Assembly (NCBI GenBank): GCA_015501585.1
Contig: JADNRY010000245.1
Span: 1-64,000, forward strand
Source of the DNA: Rhodocollybia butyracea
Taxonomy: Eukaryota > Basidiomycota > Agaricomycetes > Agaricales > Omphalotaceae
Length of the DNA stretch: 64,000 bases
Direction: 5' to 3'
Below are positions 34,925 through 47,511 of this stretch, one piece after another; position 1 is the stretch's first letter; each line of letters begins with the position of its first letter. The position numbers were made by a program, and so were the translations under genes. Below the pieces are notes generated by a model. That model was not told the DNA's origin, did not search any database, and was given only the letters and a program-made list of their open reading frames with translations.

Positions 34925-35755
34925 TTAAAGCTTTGACAGAACAGCCTCAGCGCCTGACACAGTGACTTCCCTCCCAGGCTCAACCTGTATAAACAATGCA
35001 ACGCATGAGCAGCTCAACTATTGAAGAATAATGAATATCACAAACATCAACATATTTGACGACAAGGTCATCAAGAATCAACGCATAACGCGCAGTACGC
35101 ACACCAAGGCCTGCAGCAGAGAGGTCGAGGGTGAGACCGAGTGCTTTGGACCATTCGACGTTGGGATCGGAGAGAGTAAGGATCTACGAAGATCACGTTA
35201 GAATCGGAAAGTAGGTAGAGCCAACGTAGCGGTAATGAAGAAACAGTAATCAAAGTAATCACCTTGTCCTTCAATCCCTCGAATCGCCCCCATCCGCTCA
35301 TCACAAAGGGATCGTTGGCAGCCACGACGGCAATCACATCAACACCCTTAGCCTTGAATTCGTCGTACTTTGCAATGTAGGGGGGAAGATGGTTGACATG
35401 GCAAGTTGGCTAAGAACTTTTATTAGGACGCGACAGCAATGATCAAGCGAAGACATCATGTACTGACCGTGAATGCGCCGGGGACAGCAAAAACAACGAC
35501 CTTCTTTCCCTTCCATTCCTTATTTATGTTAAGTTTTGTCGCTACAAAGCCACTGGTCAGATATCTTGGTGTATTCTACGAAAGGTGTACTTACGAACAC
35601 CGCAAGCAGTCTAAGGCAACGCAGGACAATCAGCCACTAAGTATAACAACGAAGCGAGGAAAGGTACGGACGTGGCTGTCGAGTTCCGGGGTATAGGCAA
35701 CATAACTGAAAGTTCCATCCGGAATAGTGTCGCCTACTTTGATTGTGGGAGCCAT
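34925..35755 (-). CDS. Peroxiredoxin, PMP20/Prx5-like, with C-terminal SKL
   Basis: About 170-180 residues in several exons from ATG at 35755 (MAPTIKVGDTIPDGTF). The active-site block is VVVFAVPGAFTPTCH, with the peroxidatic Cys at the end of PGAFTPTC; an intron splits it right before PTC. GVDVIAVVAANDPFVMSGWG and LSDPNVEWSKALGLTLDLS match the Prx5/AhpC-TSA family. The protein ends AEAVLSKL, an exact SKL peroxisomal targeting signal, so it most likely reduces peroxides in peroxisomes, as in yeast PMP20. No lesion. TATA-like TTTATAAA lies ~36 nt upstream and two CACGTG boxes lie ~75 nt upstream. Confidence 0.85.
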
Positions 35756-35790
35756 AGTAAAAGATGGACGACAGAGAGAAAAAGTTCAAA

Positions 35791-35840
35791 CTTTATAAAG
35801 CATCGATATCGCGATCGGTAGCATACACGTGATACACGTG
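35791..35840 (-). promoter_or_regulatory. Peroxiredoxin promoter: TATA box and twin E-boxes
   Basis: CTTTATAAAG at 35791-35800 and two CACGTG hexamers at 35826-35831 and 35835-35840, spaced nine bases apart. CACGTG is the core site for bHLH factors; paired spacing is consistent with cooperative binding, but that is inference. Confidence 0.5.
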
Positions 35841-36308
35841 ACCTCACAGTGCGCTGACAAGTGACTTACAAAGTGCTGACAAGATGCTGATACACGCGTA
35901 TAAGGTTTACGGGGCGTCGATCCCACAGCATGAATTTCATCCTCGAGTTCACCTGGGGTTGCTCACATCCGCGGTACACGAGGGCAATACACCTCCTTAC
36001 ACATGTACGCTGACCTGTCCTCATGATATCTGCTTCAATTGGTTGGAAATGTGATCCAGAGCCAGCGCTCCTCCAAAGGCGCTGAGCTAGTGCTGAACCT
36101 CCCCGTCGCAGAACGTTTGAGAGGACATTTCTCTCTTCAAACCTCGTAATAAATACGATAAAATAAGTAGCTACATAAATAATATTAAAGAATGATAACC
36201 TAGAGATGTTCGAATCACCAGGGAAAAAAAGAAAAGACTATTGTACCCAAACCGCCTACGGCGAAAAAAACATCGCCTTTCAAACCCGAATGCAAACTAC
36301 TTTCTGTG

Positions 36309-38392
36309 TCACAGCGTCCCTGCCCATGTCCTCAAATCCATCTCCTTTCTGGTACGATCGTTATCCATCCAACTCGTCCCTAACAGTTCCCTCGGATTCA
36401 GCCTGGAAACGGGGTCCTTCTTGAGGCAGTTCCCGACAAATTCGTCTGCTTCGGTGGCTGTTCAAGGGGGGAAATCAACAACGAGTAGCATCAGATAAGA
36501 AGGAATATGCGGACCGAAACTCAGTGAATGTTGAACCGAGGGTGTGATAAGTGTCGGTGGCGGTTCTTGTACAATATGGTGCATGAGCTCAAGGATCGAT
36601 AACGAGCCCACGCCTGTGTGCACGGAGATACGCCGGGATTTCCGTGAACTTGCTCGTTTGGAGAGGGCAGATGGGAGGGTGGCTGAAGATACTGAACCTA
36701 AGACAGTGAAGGCAATAAGCATCAGTTCCACGTCTTCAAGAGGCATTGTGACAGAGGAAACCCACCTGACTTCAACGGACTTTCGCCTTCATCCGTATCG
36801 GAAAACGGAAAACATCCATGTGCGAGCTCGATGAGAGTGACTCCGAGACTCCATACGTCAGACTTGACAGTGTAATCGGAGCCTAGAATACGTTCGGGCT
36901 GGTTGGGTGAAACGCACATTAGGTTAGTTGAAAAAGGACACGATGAAATTAGAGACAGCTTACGCTCATATACACACTGGTCCCCACGAACGTTTTCGCC
37001 ACACTGTTCTCCAGCTCTCCGCTGACGCCAAAATCACACAGCTTGACTTGACCTGTAGGGCACGTCGATGAGAAGATCCTTTGAGAAAAAAGTCGAAAAC
37101 TTACCCTCCGAATTCAACAAAATGTTACTGGGCTTGATATCCCGATGTAAAACACCCATGTCCTCGTATAAATAGACCAATCCTCCCAGTACACATCTCG
37201 CGACCTGTCTCACAATGCCAATCGGTATAGGTCCCGGTACCTGTTCCGTGTCCCCCGAATCCCAGGTATTCGCTCTGAGCAAGGAGGATCTGGGTCCTTT
37301 CAGCTTTATTTTCCGGCCGATATTCTTATAAATCGACTCGAAAGATCCTCTGTCCATAAACTCCATACATATACAGATGTTAGGCTCGGAGAGGAAGGCA
37401 CCAAACGAGGACACGATGTATGGTGATGAACATGCGTGCATAATGTGCAGCTCGCGGAGAATTTGCTTCCTGATGGTGGGTTTCGCGTCGATAAGGACAA
37501 TCTGAAATTCAAGTTGGGTTAGATGGATATCAACTGGTAACATATCTAGCTATACCTTCTTCGCCATTACAATCCCACTCGGGACGTGTTCAACCTTCAT
37601 TACAGAGCCACCATTTCCCATGCCCAGCTCCGCAAGATCTTTCAGATCGCTTTCCTGCAGCGGATCCGTGATCAAGCGAATATCTTGCTTCGCTTTGCAG
37701 TGATAGTCGGAGCCCATAGCCGACGTCACGGCTGTCGACGATGAAACATCACTGCGATCTGATGCGAGCCCACTACTTCCCAAAGTCGAAGAAGACGACG
37801 ATGAAGACGACGACGTTAGGCCGGTGGCTGGTATTCCAGTACCGGGATTAGGTCTCCTCACATTCTCACTCTTCCTCATCTCCTCCAACGCCGTGGTTAA
37901 CGCAGCCTGAAGACTCAATCTCTGGGTCGTGGAGCTTTCTGGAGTCATCAGCACACTAGCTGATATAGGCGGTAAGCCCGAGCCGAGACCGACAGCACCG
38001 CGACCAAATGGACCATAGTTTGAGATACCCAGGCCAGAATTAAAGGGCTGTGCATTCTGGACGTTGACGGATAGTGACATTGGTACACGTCGCGGTGTAG
38101 GGGCATTGCGTGAAGGAACAGGAGGTAGTGATAAAGGAGGCAGAGGAGGCAATGCCCCAGTTGGAGGTGGGCCTGGAGTTGGGTACAGATATGAAGCTGG
38201 GTTTGGTAGCTGGAGATTAAAGTTGCGCTTTTTACTGAACGAGTTGGGAACAGTAGTAGGCGGCGTTGGAAGGGCGGGTCGAGAACTAATCGACACTCGA
38301 GTTGGAGGAGGAGGCGTAGACGGAGGTACCGAGCTTTGCTGGAGAGATGAAGGTAAAGTGGGCGGGGTGGGTAATGCGCGCGGCATCTTCAA
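36309..38392 (-). CDS. MAP kinase kinase, MEK/Ste7-like
   Basis: Start near 38392 ([16 protein letters not shown]); ~240 residues of Pro/Ser-rich N-terminus precede the kinase domain. Kinase motifs in order: G-loop [17 protein letters not shown] Lys in [62 protein letters not shown], activation segment [36 protein letters not shown]. The phospho-acceptor pattern S-V-A-K-T matches the SxAxT loop of MAPKKs. Compared with classical MEKs it carries an insertion in the middle of the C-lobe region ([17 protein letters not shown]...). The end, [19 protein letters not shown], closes at a TGA at 36309-36311. Seven or more short introns fit in phase. Expected role: an upstream kinase of a mating or cell-wall MAPK. 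No lesion. Confidence 0.85.
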
Positions 38393-39832
38393 GTAGTGAA
38401 CGTTCTCAACAAAGTGACCTGGGTGTTATAAGGTGTGATCGTCCAAAAGTCTGAATTGACCTGATACTCACCTGTCAATACCGTCCCTGCACCGGAGAGG
38501 ATCCGGCAGAGAGAATTTCCTTGACAATGAGTCCCAGTGTTGAGAACTTGAGAATCCGCGGCAAATGAAACATAAAGGAGGGCTGGGTGTGTTCTAGTGT
38601 GTTACGGATATCTTCGAAGCAGTGCAAAGTTGAAAGTAAGGATTTGAAAATCGGGCCATTTCGTCCTGGTACACGGAAAGTTCAAACTTCACCAGATTTC
38701 ACCAGACTTCACCCAGCCAATAGAAGAAGCCAGTTTTGGAGGCATGGCGGCTCATAGCGGCTAATGGGACCTCAAATTTCCTTGACGCGGCATGACCAGG
38801 CCCAGGCGTTACCCCGCCCTTGATGCATGCAGCCACGTTTCAGCTCGAGTTTCGGTCAAGCCAGCGCCCCTTCGGCTACAAAAGAATCTGAAAAGATGAC
38901 ATCAGTTACTCCAACTTTGTGTAATTTGCACCCTTGTGCACCACAGATTGTCGAAGCTTTGAAGGGCGAAACAGGGCGAAACTTGACGAAACATCTCGCG
39001 CACGGGTGATGGAAAAAATGAAGGAGGTAAGCGCCCATAAAGAAATCGATTAGATATCATCAGATCTAATCATGTAATACTCCTCAGTGTCATTCCATTC
39101 TCGGGCTTGCTTGGTGGGTAGTGCTAGTGAGTATCCAAGGTATCCAAGCATTAGGTACGTTTACCAAGCATTTACACTGACGCTGAACTTCCGAAAAAAC
39201 GGCTTATCAGCAGATAAGCCAGATTAAAGCGTGGAATTGGCATCTACCGACTCGATAAGTACAGTGAGAAGCTGTCGCCTAAGTAGTCCATATAGGCTAT
39301 GCGTGATTGACCGACAGAAAAAGGAGCTGGTTACAGGTCGGCCACGGTCACTATAACGACTTGGATAGCGGTAAACAGGGATTAGATCACAACTCCGGAG
39401 TCCGAAGTGAGGGTCTAGATTAGAGGTATGATAGGAGACACTGGTTTGCCTGTAAGTTAGGCTTTGCCCTGTGAGTGGGAGGTGCAGAAGGAAATAATAC
39501 ATTCGCCTCAAACACGGAAGAGCCGAGTTGGAACGCTGCGAAACCGCTGAGAAGGGGAATACTTGAAGCACTTTTTGCACGCTGCCCCTACGAGTGCACG
39601 ATACCCCAAAGATGTGGGAGGATGTAGGTAGTGCTAATTTTGTTTTCCGTACTAACTCGTTCTAATGACGATCTTTATCCTCATCCCGGTCAAACACCCG
39701 GCTTATGCCTCTTGAAGCTAGAGTGTGAAACTGTATTCTCTGTTGTCTTGTTATCAGATGTGGTGATTTAGAGTCGTATGCGCATAAGTATACTGACAAA
39801 CGCTCATGGCTTCACAATAATAATGTGTTCTG
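38393..39832. other. Intergenic, no gene seen
   Basis: Includes the MAPKK promoter and about 1.4 kb of sequence in which I find no protein-like ORF or clear terminal repeats; the 118-residue minus ORF at 39224-39580 is low in protein-like character. Confidence 0.4.
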
Positions 39833-39893
39833 CCCCGGCGTTCAGATCTTGGACCGCGCCGAGTAATTGACTTCCTTCCTTCCTTCCCCCAGG
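39833..39893 (+). repeat. Short dispersed repeat, copy 2
   Basis: Contains CTGCCCCGGCGTTCAGATC, GACCGCGCCGAGTAATTG and CTTCCTTCCTTCC, matching 8755-8835. Confidence 0.6.
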
Positions 39894-40487
39894 CACTTAG
39901 CTTGGTGACGGTCAATTAACCGAGGCGTTCAATCCCTTTTGAATTCCCTGTTTAGAATTTAGAGCGTTGGATTGATTGTCATCATAGTAAAGCTATATAC
40001 AACGACATTCTTGGCTATTGAACGCGGTACCAGTATCTGTGTGTAATCACACCTTCAAAATTCGACCTTTACTTACATTCCTTGAATCCACACAATCAAA
40101 CAATAACCAACCACATTGACTTCCCGACTCCCTTCTCGTGGATCTTTCCTGTATTAATTCCAAATCGTATGTCCCTCAGCTAGACAGCTGCTGAGATGCA
40201 ATGTTTCTATCTGGAGAAATGCTCGGGAATCGGAAGTGCTTTTTGGAGCGCCCAGCAGAGCCCCAGTAATATCAGTCTCGGGCTTTCCTTGATTGTATGT
40301 GTACTAGCTGGGGCTATTACGCTGGGCCTATTACTTAAATTACGCCCTAAAATATGTTTGAATGTTCCTTAGTCAACGCCATAGCGAAGTTCATGTTGCA
40401 CAGGTACTCAGAAGTACTCCCAGGTATTTACTCTCTCTTCTGTGATACATGCATGTATTCCTGTGACGACCTCATGCAAGCAGGTCT

Positions 40488-40560
40488 GCTTCGGAAGATC
40501 CGGCCTTCAGACTTTGGACCGCGCCAAATAATTCCCTTCATCCTTCCTTCCATATCCCTC
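40488..40560 (+). repeat. Short dispersed repeat, copy 3
   Basis: Diverged copy: GGACCGCGCCAAATAATTCC followed by CATCCTTCCTTCC. The 39.9-41.4 kb surroundings otherwise show no gene. Confidence 0.5.
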
Positions 40561-41390
40561 CGGCACTATCCGTATCCACAAGCCAACTTACTGGTTAGTT
40601 CTTGAGATTACCTTCTCGTTATAATGGAAAAGTCAAAAACCGTGAATGCAGGCAGCGCATCCACAGGAACCGGTGAAATCAATTTCGATAGTCAAGGACT
40701 GAGCAAAAAACGAGATTATGCGTTCAGCTTCACCGCCTGGCGGGAAGAATTCTACTTTAGACCATCTTTGTGAATTGAGAAATGAAGAAGGGAGGAGCCT
40801 GAGGATTTGGTTTGTTGTGCTCACTGGTTTCTACCTGATGGCAGAGCAATTTCAGAACATGCTCCTGATACATCGAAATGATGACGGCTGTTTAATTTTT
40901 CGAGTTTTAGAAAAGAACCTAAGGGCCATTTGATAATAAACATTGATCAATACGGGCGAGGGCTGAAACTTACCTTGGGCTTATTCGTGTGTTCAAGGCT
41001 AGCAAGAAACTTAAAGAGCGTGTCCAGGAAGAGCAATAGCAAGTACAACTTCCAAGAGAAACTGTCGGCCTTGAAGGTGGATGCAGCTTGGTTCTGCACA
41101 ACGCAGTGCTGAAATACTGTCAGTATAAGTATGCTCCAATCGCCAGAACATGAACGAGACACGAGCCCGACCAGTAAGCTAATAGAGTATTTACGCCTCT
41201 TACAACTGACTTCGAAGATATGATCGGGGCCAGAGAGATGCCATTGCGACAAAGGGTCATCTGTCGGTTTGGTCAACACAATAAGGCCGTTGCGGAACTT
41301 CGACGCCCATAGTGCAATACTAGCCGATGGTTCACATATATAAGCACTATTGTGAACAACGTAGTAAGAAGCTGCTATACAATGAGTTTA

Positions 41391-41651
<261 letters not shown>

Positions 41652-42023
41652 ACGCCAGAATGGTGGATTCTCACGTCACGTTCTTGGTACATATGCCTTC
41701 AATGAATGTTGTCCGATGCGAGTAGGAAGTTCCAAGCAATTTCCTACGGGGTGAATAAGTACCGTATAGATCAAAGTTTACCAGAGTGTCAAGGCTCCTT
41801 GGCAGTGAGCTACATGTACATACACTATATACAGTTCAATGGTCGGCTGCAGAATAGTACAGACAGGTACAGACGATATTGTGGCGTTGGCTGTAAACGA
41901 CCTAGATGTTTACCGCAAAGTCTGATCACAATCAAAGTCCACGTAGGGTGTGTACTGTCTTCTGTGCGTCGACGGTTGAGGCGATCAGTGCGAGCGAAAA
42001 GACAATCGATCAGAAGTTCAAGC

Positions 42024-42031
42024 TATATAAG
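42024..42031 (+). promoter_or_regulatory. TATA box of orphan gene at 42 kb
   Basis: TATATAAG, 57 nt before the ATG at 42088. Confidence 0.5.
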
Positions 42032-42087
42032 CGCCGATAGACCATGTGACTTGCTCGTTTTGTTGCTAACTACTATCAGCCACTATC

Positions 42088-42628
42088 ATGTCCTCCAAGT
42101 AAGTTTGATTCTTTCTTCTATTATTGCTAACGCTAACTAATTTCCAGGTTTTCTGATGTATTTCCGCCAACTCTCCCGCCTAAATCACCCCCTCCTTTTA
42201 GGAACGACGTGCAGCAAGGATTTCGTACGCCACAGTATCTCTTAGGCTGGGTAATTCGTCTGTCCGAGGCAGCAGCCCTATTAAGTGATGGACCGCGTCA
42301 GGGCGATCCAATCTCTCATGTTGCTAGTTGGACTCTTTCTGCGAGGTGGCCAGAGGTCCGGTCAAAATATCCTGCTTTAGAGTGCGTTTTTCGTCTACTT
42401 CTTTCCCCATCATCTCATATCATCACTAGAGCTCTCACGGCTCCAGCAAGCCTAACTTGGGATTACCCATACGTTATCGTATACATTTGCAGCAACAACT
42501 TTCCAAACAAGATGAAATTAGTCCTAGAACATGAAGATGAGGCTATCCGAGCAGCGATGGAGGTCATTGGTTTTCCTTCGGAAAGGGAGGCAGAATTGAA
42601 ATGGTATCGGTCGAGCAAGCAGAAGTAA
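42088..42628 (+). CDS. Small intact orphan protein
   Basis: Starts MSSK, is split after codon 3 by a GTAAGT intron, and continues FSDVFPPTLPPKSPPPF, then a helical/aromatic stretch (TPQYLLGWVIRLSEAAALL) and SWTLSARWPEVRSKYPALE. A 48-nt intron-like segment near 42381-42428 (GTGCGT...CTAG) can be spliced or read through in frame. The end (AMEVIGFPSEREAELKWYR) closes at TAA 42628. I do not recognise the family. The composition suggests a folded cytosolic protein of ~155 residues; it has a good TATA box, so it looks expressed. Confidence 0.6.
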
Positions 42629-43734
42629 TATTTTGGAATCACCTATCACACGATTTTTAGTATAGGATGACGGTACCATGAGCGGGATGTGTGATGAATC
42701 CGTGCTCAGTGCTCAGCCTCCTGGCCAGATAGGGTGGAATATGATGGATAAACTCGCCTTTCCCGGTCATGTTCTGTTTTTAAATGGATCCTTTTGCTGA
42801 TTTTCGCCACAGTTCCAGACCTATGTCGAGGAAGTATACATCCTGATTCAAAGGTTGGGGTGAGATATAAATGCAATGTTTTTTGAAAGTGGATTGTACG
42901 TTTATCAGCTGGGACCCGAAGGTAACTGGATTTCTTATCAGTGACTTACTGGCTCTACTCTGCATATATATTGTTTTGTTGTCACTTGAGAGTTATTGAC
43001 AACTTTATTCCGCTAACTAGAGCTCAGTCATCGTTATCAGTTCTCGTATAAAGGCTCAGATCTCAGATCTGAGCAAATCTTTTATGCCGGATGTATCAGG
43101 TACGCGTGGATACGATTGGTACAGGATATCCTAGTGAATGGACAGACAACAGCGGGGAAATCAATACATGAATCAGATCTCCAGACGGTGCGTGAACTAG
43201 GCCGGTCAGCCGTTCACTATCCATCATGCTTGCTACTCACCCGTTGTTCCCTTGCCCATATTTAACCAACGTTAATTTGAACATTGTGTACTTGTTAACG
43301 CTCAGTCCTTGGGCTACAAACCTCATGGACACGAAGTATACGATGAACATCAGACCCCAGTGCCAGTTTGAGATGTTTACTTAATTCACGCTGGCAGGTC
43401 AAGTTCGGAAACAGAAAAATATTTCGCGCGTTCAAAATGACGACCCTGTTTCCAGCAGCAAGCAGGTTTTGTCAGTACGTTGAATCTGACGTTCAGATTG
43501 TTCACCTTAAGTCGGAAAAACACAATATCAAATGTTGAGAGTAACGCTGTGATAGGCGCTCATAAATTGTGAGCGCTTCTTTCTCAAATTGCTTCCACCA
43601 GTTGGACGGACTGGGCATTCCCTTCACCACTTGCTTTCCCAATCGAATTCAATCCTAGCTTATCTGATATCCAGATTCGACACCTACAGATTTCAAACGT
43701 TCATTCTTGTGCCTCTATCTCCAATGTTTGAAAA
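42629..43734. other. Intergenic with dispersed repeat
   Basis: Holds the second copy of the dispersed repeat (43225-43560) and short chance ORFs, nothing else. Confidence 0.4.
43225..43560 (+). repeat. Dispersed repeat copy B
   Basis: Diverged counterpart of 16530-16960; see its description. Contains CTTGCTACTCACCCGTTGTT and CCTTGGGCTACAAACCTCAT. Confidence 0.55.
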
Positions 43735-44627
43735 TTGATATTGAAGCTTTGCGCTTTAATCCATAAGCCATGTTGGCCATTCCTCTCACTGAGCTTGGAA
43801 ACATTTGTCATTTCCAGCATACAGACCCTTGAAGCCGGCTACGCGAAATCAGGCATCCCGTATCCTTCACTAGATGAACCCCACAAACCCGGTCCCTTGG
43901 ACAAACCCGGTCCCTTGGACAACTTTGCTCTCGGACAAACAACCCGTGTCCTCATTCAGCTGCATACCAGATCATCGCCACCGTCCGAGGACCAATACAA
44001 ACAATCCAAGACTACGCTCCTGCGATGTACCTTTCATCTTCGCTTGGTGTCGCTGTAGAAACCAATATCCCTGACATTGTCTTGAAGGAATCGGGCTTGC
44101 AGGTATGGTGCGGTTGATCAGGCACAAGGCCCACTCGTTAGAAGAGATTAAGAAAAAGCAAAAAAATATTCGTCCCATTATACGCCCAGTTGATTTCCTC
44201 ACTCACCGTACTATAGCCCCAAAATCAAGTACAAAGGCTCCCCTGCAGCCGTGTTTGTCGGCCATCTGTGAATCTCTCTATAATATAGTTGCAAACTTGA
44301 GCTCACTGTTCTGGTTTTTTCAGCACCGACGAGAGTTTGAAGAGCGCCGCCTACATCTCATCAAGGAAAACATGGATCGCCGACATGTGGACCTGGTATG
44401 AAAAGCCCGGCAATGACCTGCGCCTCATCCGATTCTCCTCTGCCATGAAAGGATCCGGCGACCGGTTTCCCCCTGACAAAATCATCATCGTAACCTTAGA
44501 TTCACCCAACTTTTTTCGCAGGTGATTACTGGAAGGACCTCAAGCCCGACAGCGTCATCGTAGATGTTGGTGGGGGCGAGATGGGATGGCAACTCCAGTC
44601 TGTTCATATCGACGGTCCGCTGGCTTG
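43735..44627 (+). pseudogene. O-methyltransferase relic, truncated at the SAM motif
   Basis: Broken frames carry blocks of a fungal O-methyltransferase: an N-terminal AYQIIATVRGP, AMYLSSSLGVAVET, NIPDIVLKE; then SKYKGSP-type residues, STDESLKSAAYISS, and YEKPGNDLRLIRFSSAMKG; and finally DYWKDLKPDSVIVDVGGGEMGW, the SAM-binding glycine loop. The sequence stops right after that loop, so the catalytic half is missing. Frames change several times. An 18-bp tandem duplication (43885-43920, AAACCCGGTCCCTTGGAC) lies near the N-terminus. Confidence 0.55.
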
Positions 44628-47500
44628 AGTCGTGTTCGTCCCTGTGTAAAAAGCTTAAAAAATAGGATCTTGGTACTAGAGTCTTGCAGAGAATCAACAG
44701 AAAGTAGGAAACAGCAGGACTGTTTGTATCGCTATTGCTGTTTCTAGATAATATTACGGGTATTACGGGTGTACATGTACCACAATATCACAATACTACG
44801 ATACTACAACGGTAGAATACAAGCTTGATCAGACTTTTGAACAGACGAGAAGCATCTCCTTACTGCCAGGACTTGAAAATGAAGGTCAAAATCAACTAAC
44901 GCCGCCTGAGAGTCTGAGCGTAGCTTCTTAACTCAACGATTTCGACTTTGAAGACCCTGCGGGAAAGAGATGCCAATCACTAATTATCTGGGTTTGGTAT
45001 GGAAGGATTGGATATCCAACGCCTGTAAAAAGACTGACTCGTATTACCCCCGTGAAAAAGTTGTAACGAGAATCACAGCCCACGAAGGAACGAGGAAGGG
45101 CCTGGCTTTGCCAGACATTCAACATTGCGTGAATGGGGAACAACCAGGAACAGGGCTCACAGGTTTCTCAGAGGCCAGGTCGAGAGAGATAGAACCTGGC
45201 AAAGGGAATTAATGAGATGCGAGTTAGAGCGCTGTAGGTGAGTCCTGAACAAGGAGATTGAGAGGATGTCTAAAGGGCAACGCAGAGATTCGATAAGGGA
45301 CAGGGTATATTGCGTAGTAGTTTAAGAAGAATCATAGACCAGTGACATGGGTGCCTGGTGGACGTAACAGCGACTAGCAAAATGAAGCAAAGAGTGTCAG
45401 ATAAGTATCAGAAGACAACCTGACGCGAACCTGAAGCTCACAAAAGCGAAACAACGCAAAGAAACCACTGTAAGTGTATCACATTATCAATATCATTTAC
45501 AGTGATCATTGATAGTCACGTACGTGGTTCCCAATTAGTATTCGACGACACATCCGAGAGTAAGCAAATTTTCATTGAGCGAGGTTTCCGAAGATTGGGA
45601 ATTACACCATACGTCAAAAACATGTCGAGATTGGAGCTCGGAGTCTGGAGCTCAGATTTTCACAGAGAGGTTGAAATTGGGTCGACTCTCTGGAGTTTTC
45701 AAAGTAGAAGTGGCATTGTTGATTTCCGATTGGAAGGACGTTTCGTTGTATAAGTTTCGGAAGTCCGGAATGGGAGCAGGGGGCTGATACGGCTGTTGAT
45801 TTTCCTTTTCATCCATTTGCATTGGCACGAAGGAAGGACAGCAAGTCCTTCGTATACGTTTCCTGTTAGTTTGTATTTGAGCCAGATTGAGACGATTAGA
45901 CTCACCGTAGCAGTCGCTTACGGGAAGCGCCAAGTATCAGGCGCCTATGGTGTAGGTGTGTCGGGATTCGAATAATATCATTGTAACCAGCGTATAACCC
46001 TTCGAAGTCGCAAGGCCAGCTACCCGGGGCTCCCACCGCGAGATTCCTAACGCTGTGGGCCGTTGCGTGACATACAGGCGGAGCCGCACTCTGAACACTT
46101 TATGGAAACTAACTTGTTCGCTAACAAAACGCTTCCGCGGAGGCGAAATCAACAGGGTACAAAAAAGATTAACACTGTATGTTATCTGTTACCCGGTCGT
46201 AAGCTTCAGTGGGAGGTGCACCCTGAGACGAGGGCGGTAGAACAAATGATATTGGGGAAAAGAGAGGAGAGGGATATGGTTAGCGTAACTTGAAATGAAT
46301 GGGGACATAATCGAAAATAACTGGACAACCACCACCGATATAAAGAGCCAAATAGCGCGCGCAAGCTGGCCGGCTGAACCGTTGGACACAGCTGCGACCA
46401 CATAAAACACGGGTCCAGAGGTCAAGACAGTGTTGATGAAGAGAAACAAAACCGCCGAATGAAGCGAAATGTATTGTTCCAGGTCGTAGGTAAATACAAG
46501 AATTCTAATGAGGGTTGCAAGTAGGAAGGAATGCCAATGTTGCACAGCAGATTGGACGTACAGGTTTCCCTGCGTTTTCACTCCTCCCGTCCGCTAGGTA
46601 CCTCACGCTGATCGCTCCCAAATCCTTCGCCGTAACGCCCTACATGGCAATTTTCCATATCATTACTGGATTTGCGCGGCTTCCATCGCTGCTCTACCTT
46701 CAGCGCTTGAGATACGCCCGCAGACAAGTCTGTTTGAATGTTTCATCGGTTGCTGGCAACAAGTCTGGCCGGTCTGAAGGCATGAATCATTAGAAAAAGA
46801 AAAACAGAGCTGGTAGAACTTAAGTATACGGACTGCTCATGCCAGCATTAGCTCAGGTTCTCCAATACCCTTCAAACCCATAAGCGTTGGTATCGATGGT
46901 ACAGGATTCCGACGCGTAGACGGCGTGGAAGTAAGGAAAGCGATATTGCCAAAATTACTGAAGGAGATTGGGTCGGAAGGAAAGATAGACTGTATCGTTG
47001 TGGACGGCAGGAGAGGAGAAGAGGGGGGGAGGGGGGGGTCAAGTTGACTATTCTTGGATCGGGTTGCCAGGGAGTCGTCTATCGTCGAAAGTCACTGGTT
47101 GAAGGAAAGAAATTCTGACGCAATTCCATTCGCGAGCACCGAAACTGCCACATAGCGCTTGGCGCTTTTTGTAAAAAATTGGTCAATCTGATGTTGAAAT
47201 TTAAAACGTTGACACGGACGACGTCTTGGTGGTGGTGGTGGTGGTGTAACCGACGTGGTCCCATTGAGGAACAGTCGGGGCCCAATGAAGCAAGGAAGTA
47301 AATAAGTGCCCAGAATGTGCAGGCGCTTAAAAAGTGATGACCCTTCTTCAACGCTTTTTTCAGCCTCTGAACTTGCGCGCAGTCCATCACCTTGATGTGA
47401 CCAGCCTTTCAAATGCTCGATATGCATCTTTGCTCTCAAACCGGGGGCTTTATCGAAAAAGATTCGTGCGTGTTGCGTTTTCATCTTATTCGAATGACAC
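44628..47500. other. Gene-poor interval, possible relics
   Basis: No convincing gene over ~2.9 kb. A minus-strand hydrophobic frame at 46189-46581 (SLHSAVLFLFINTVLTSG, LFISVVVVQLFS) might be a membrane-protein fragment. Near 46900-47050 a plus frame (VGIDGTGFRRVDGVEVRKA) with a G7AG8 run is unplaced. A (GGT)n microsatellite sits at about 47223-47246. Confidence 0.35.
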
Positions 47501-47511
47501 AACTAAACCAA

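Noticed and set aside
46990..47040. G-rich run as a G-quadruplex element
   Set aside because: Only two long G tracts are present with interruption; insufficient for a clear claim.
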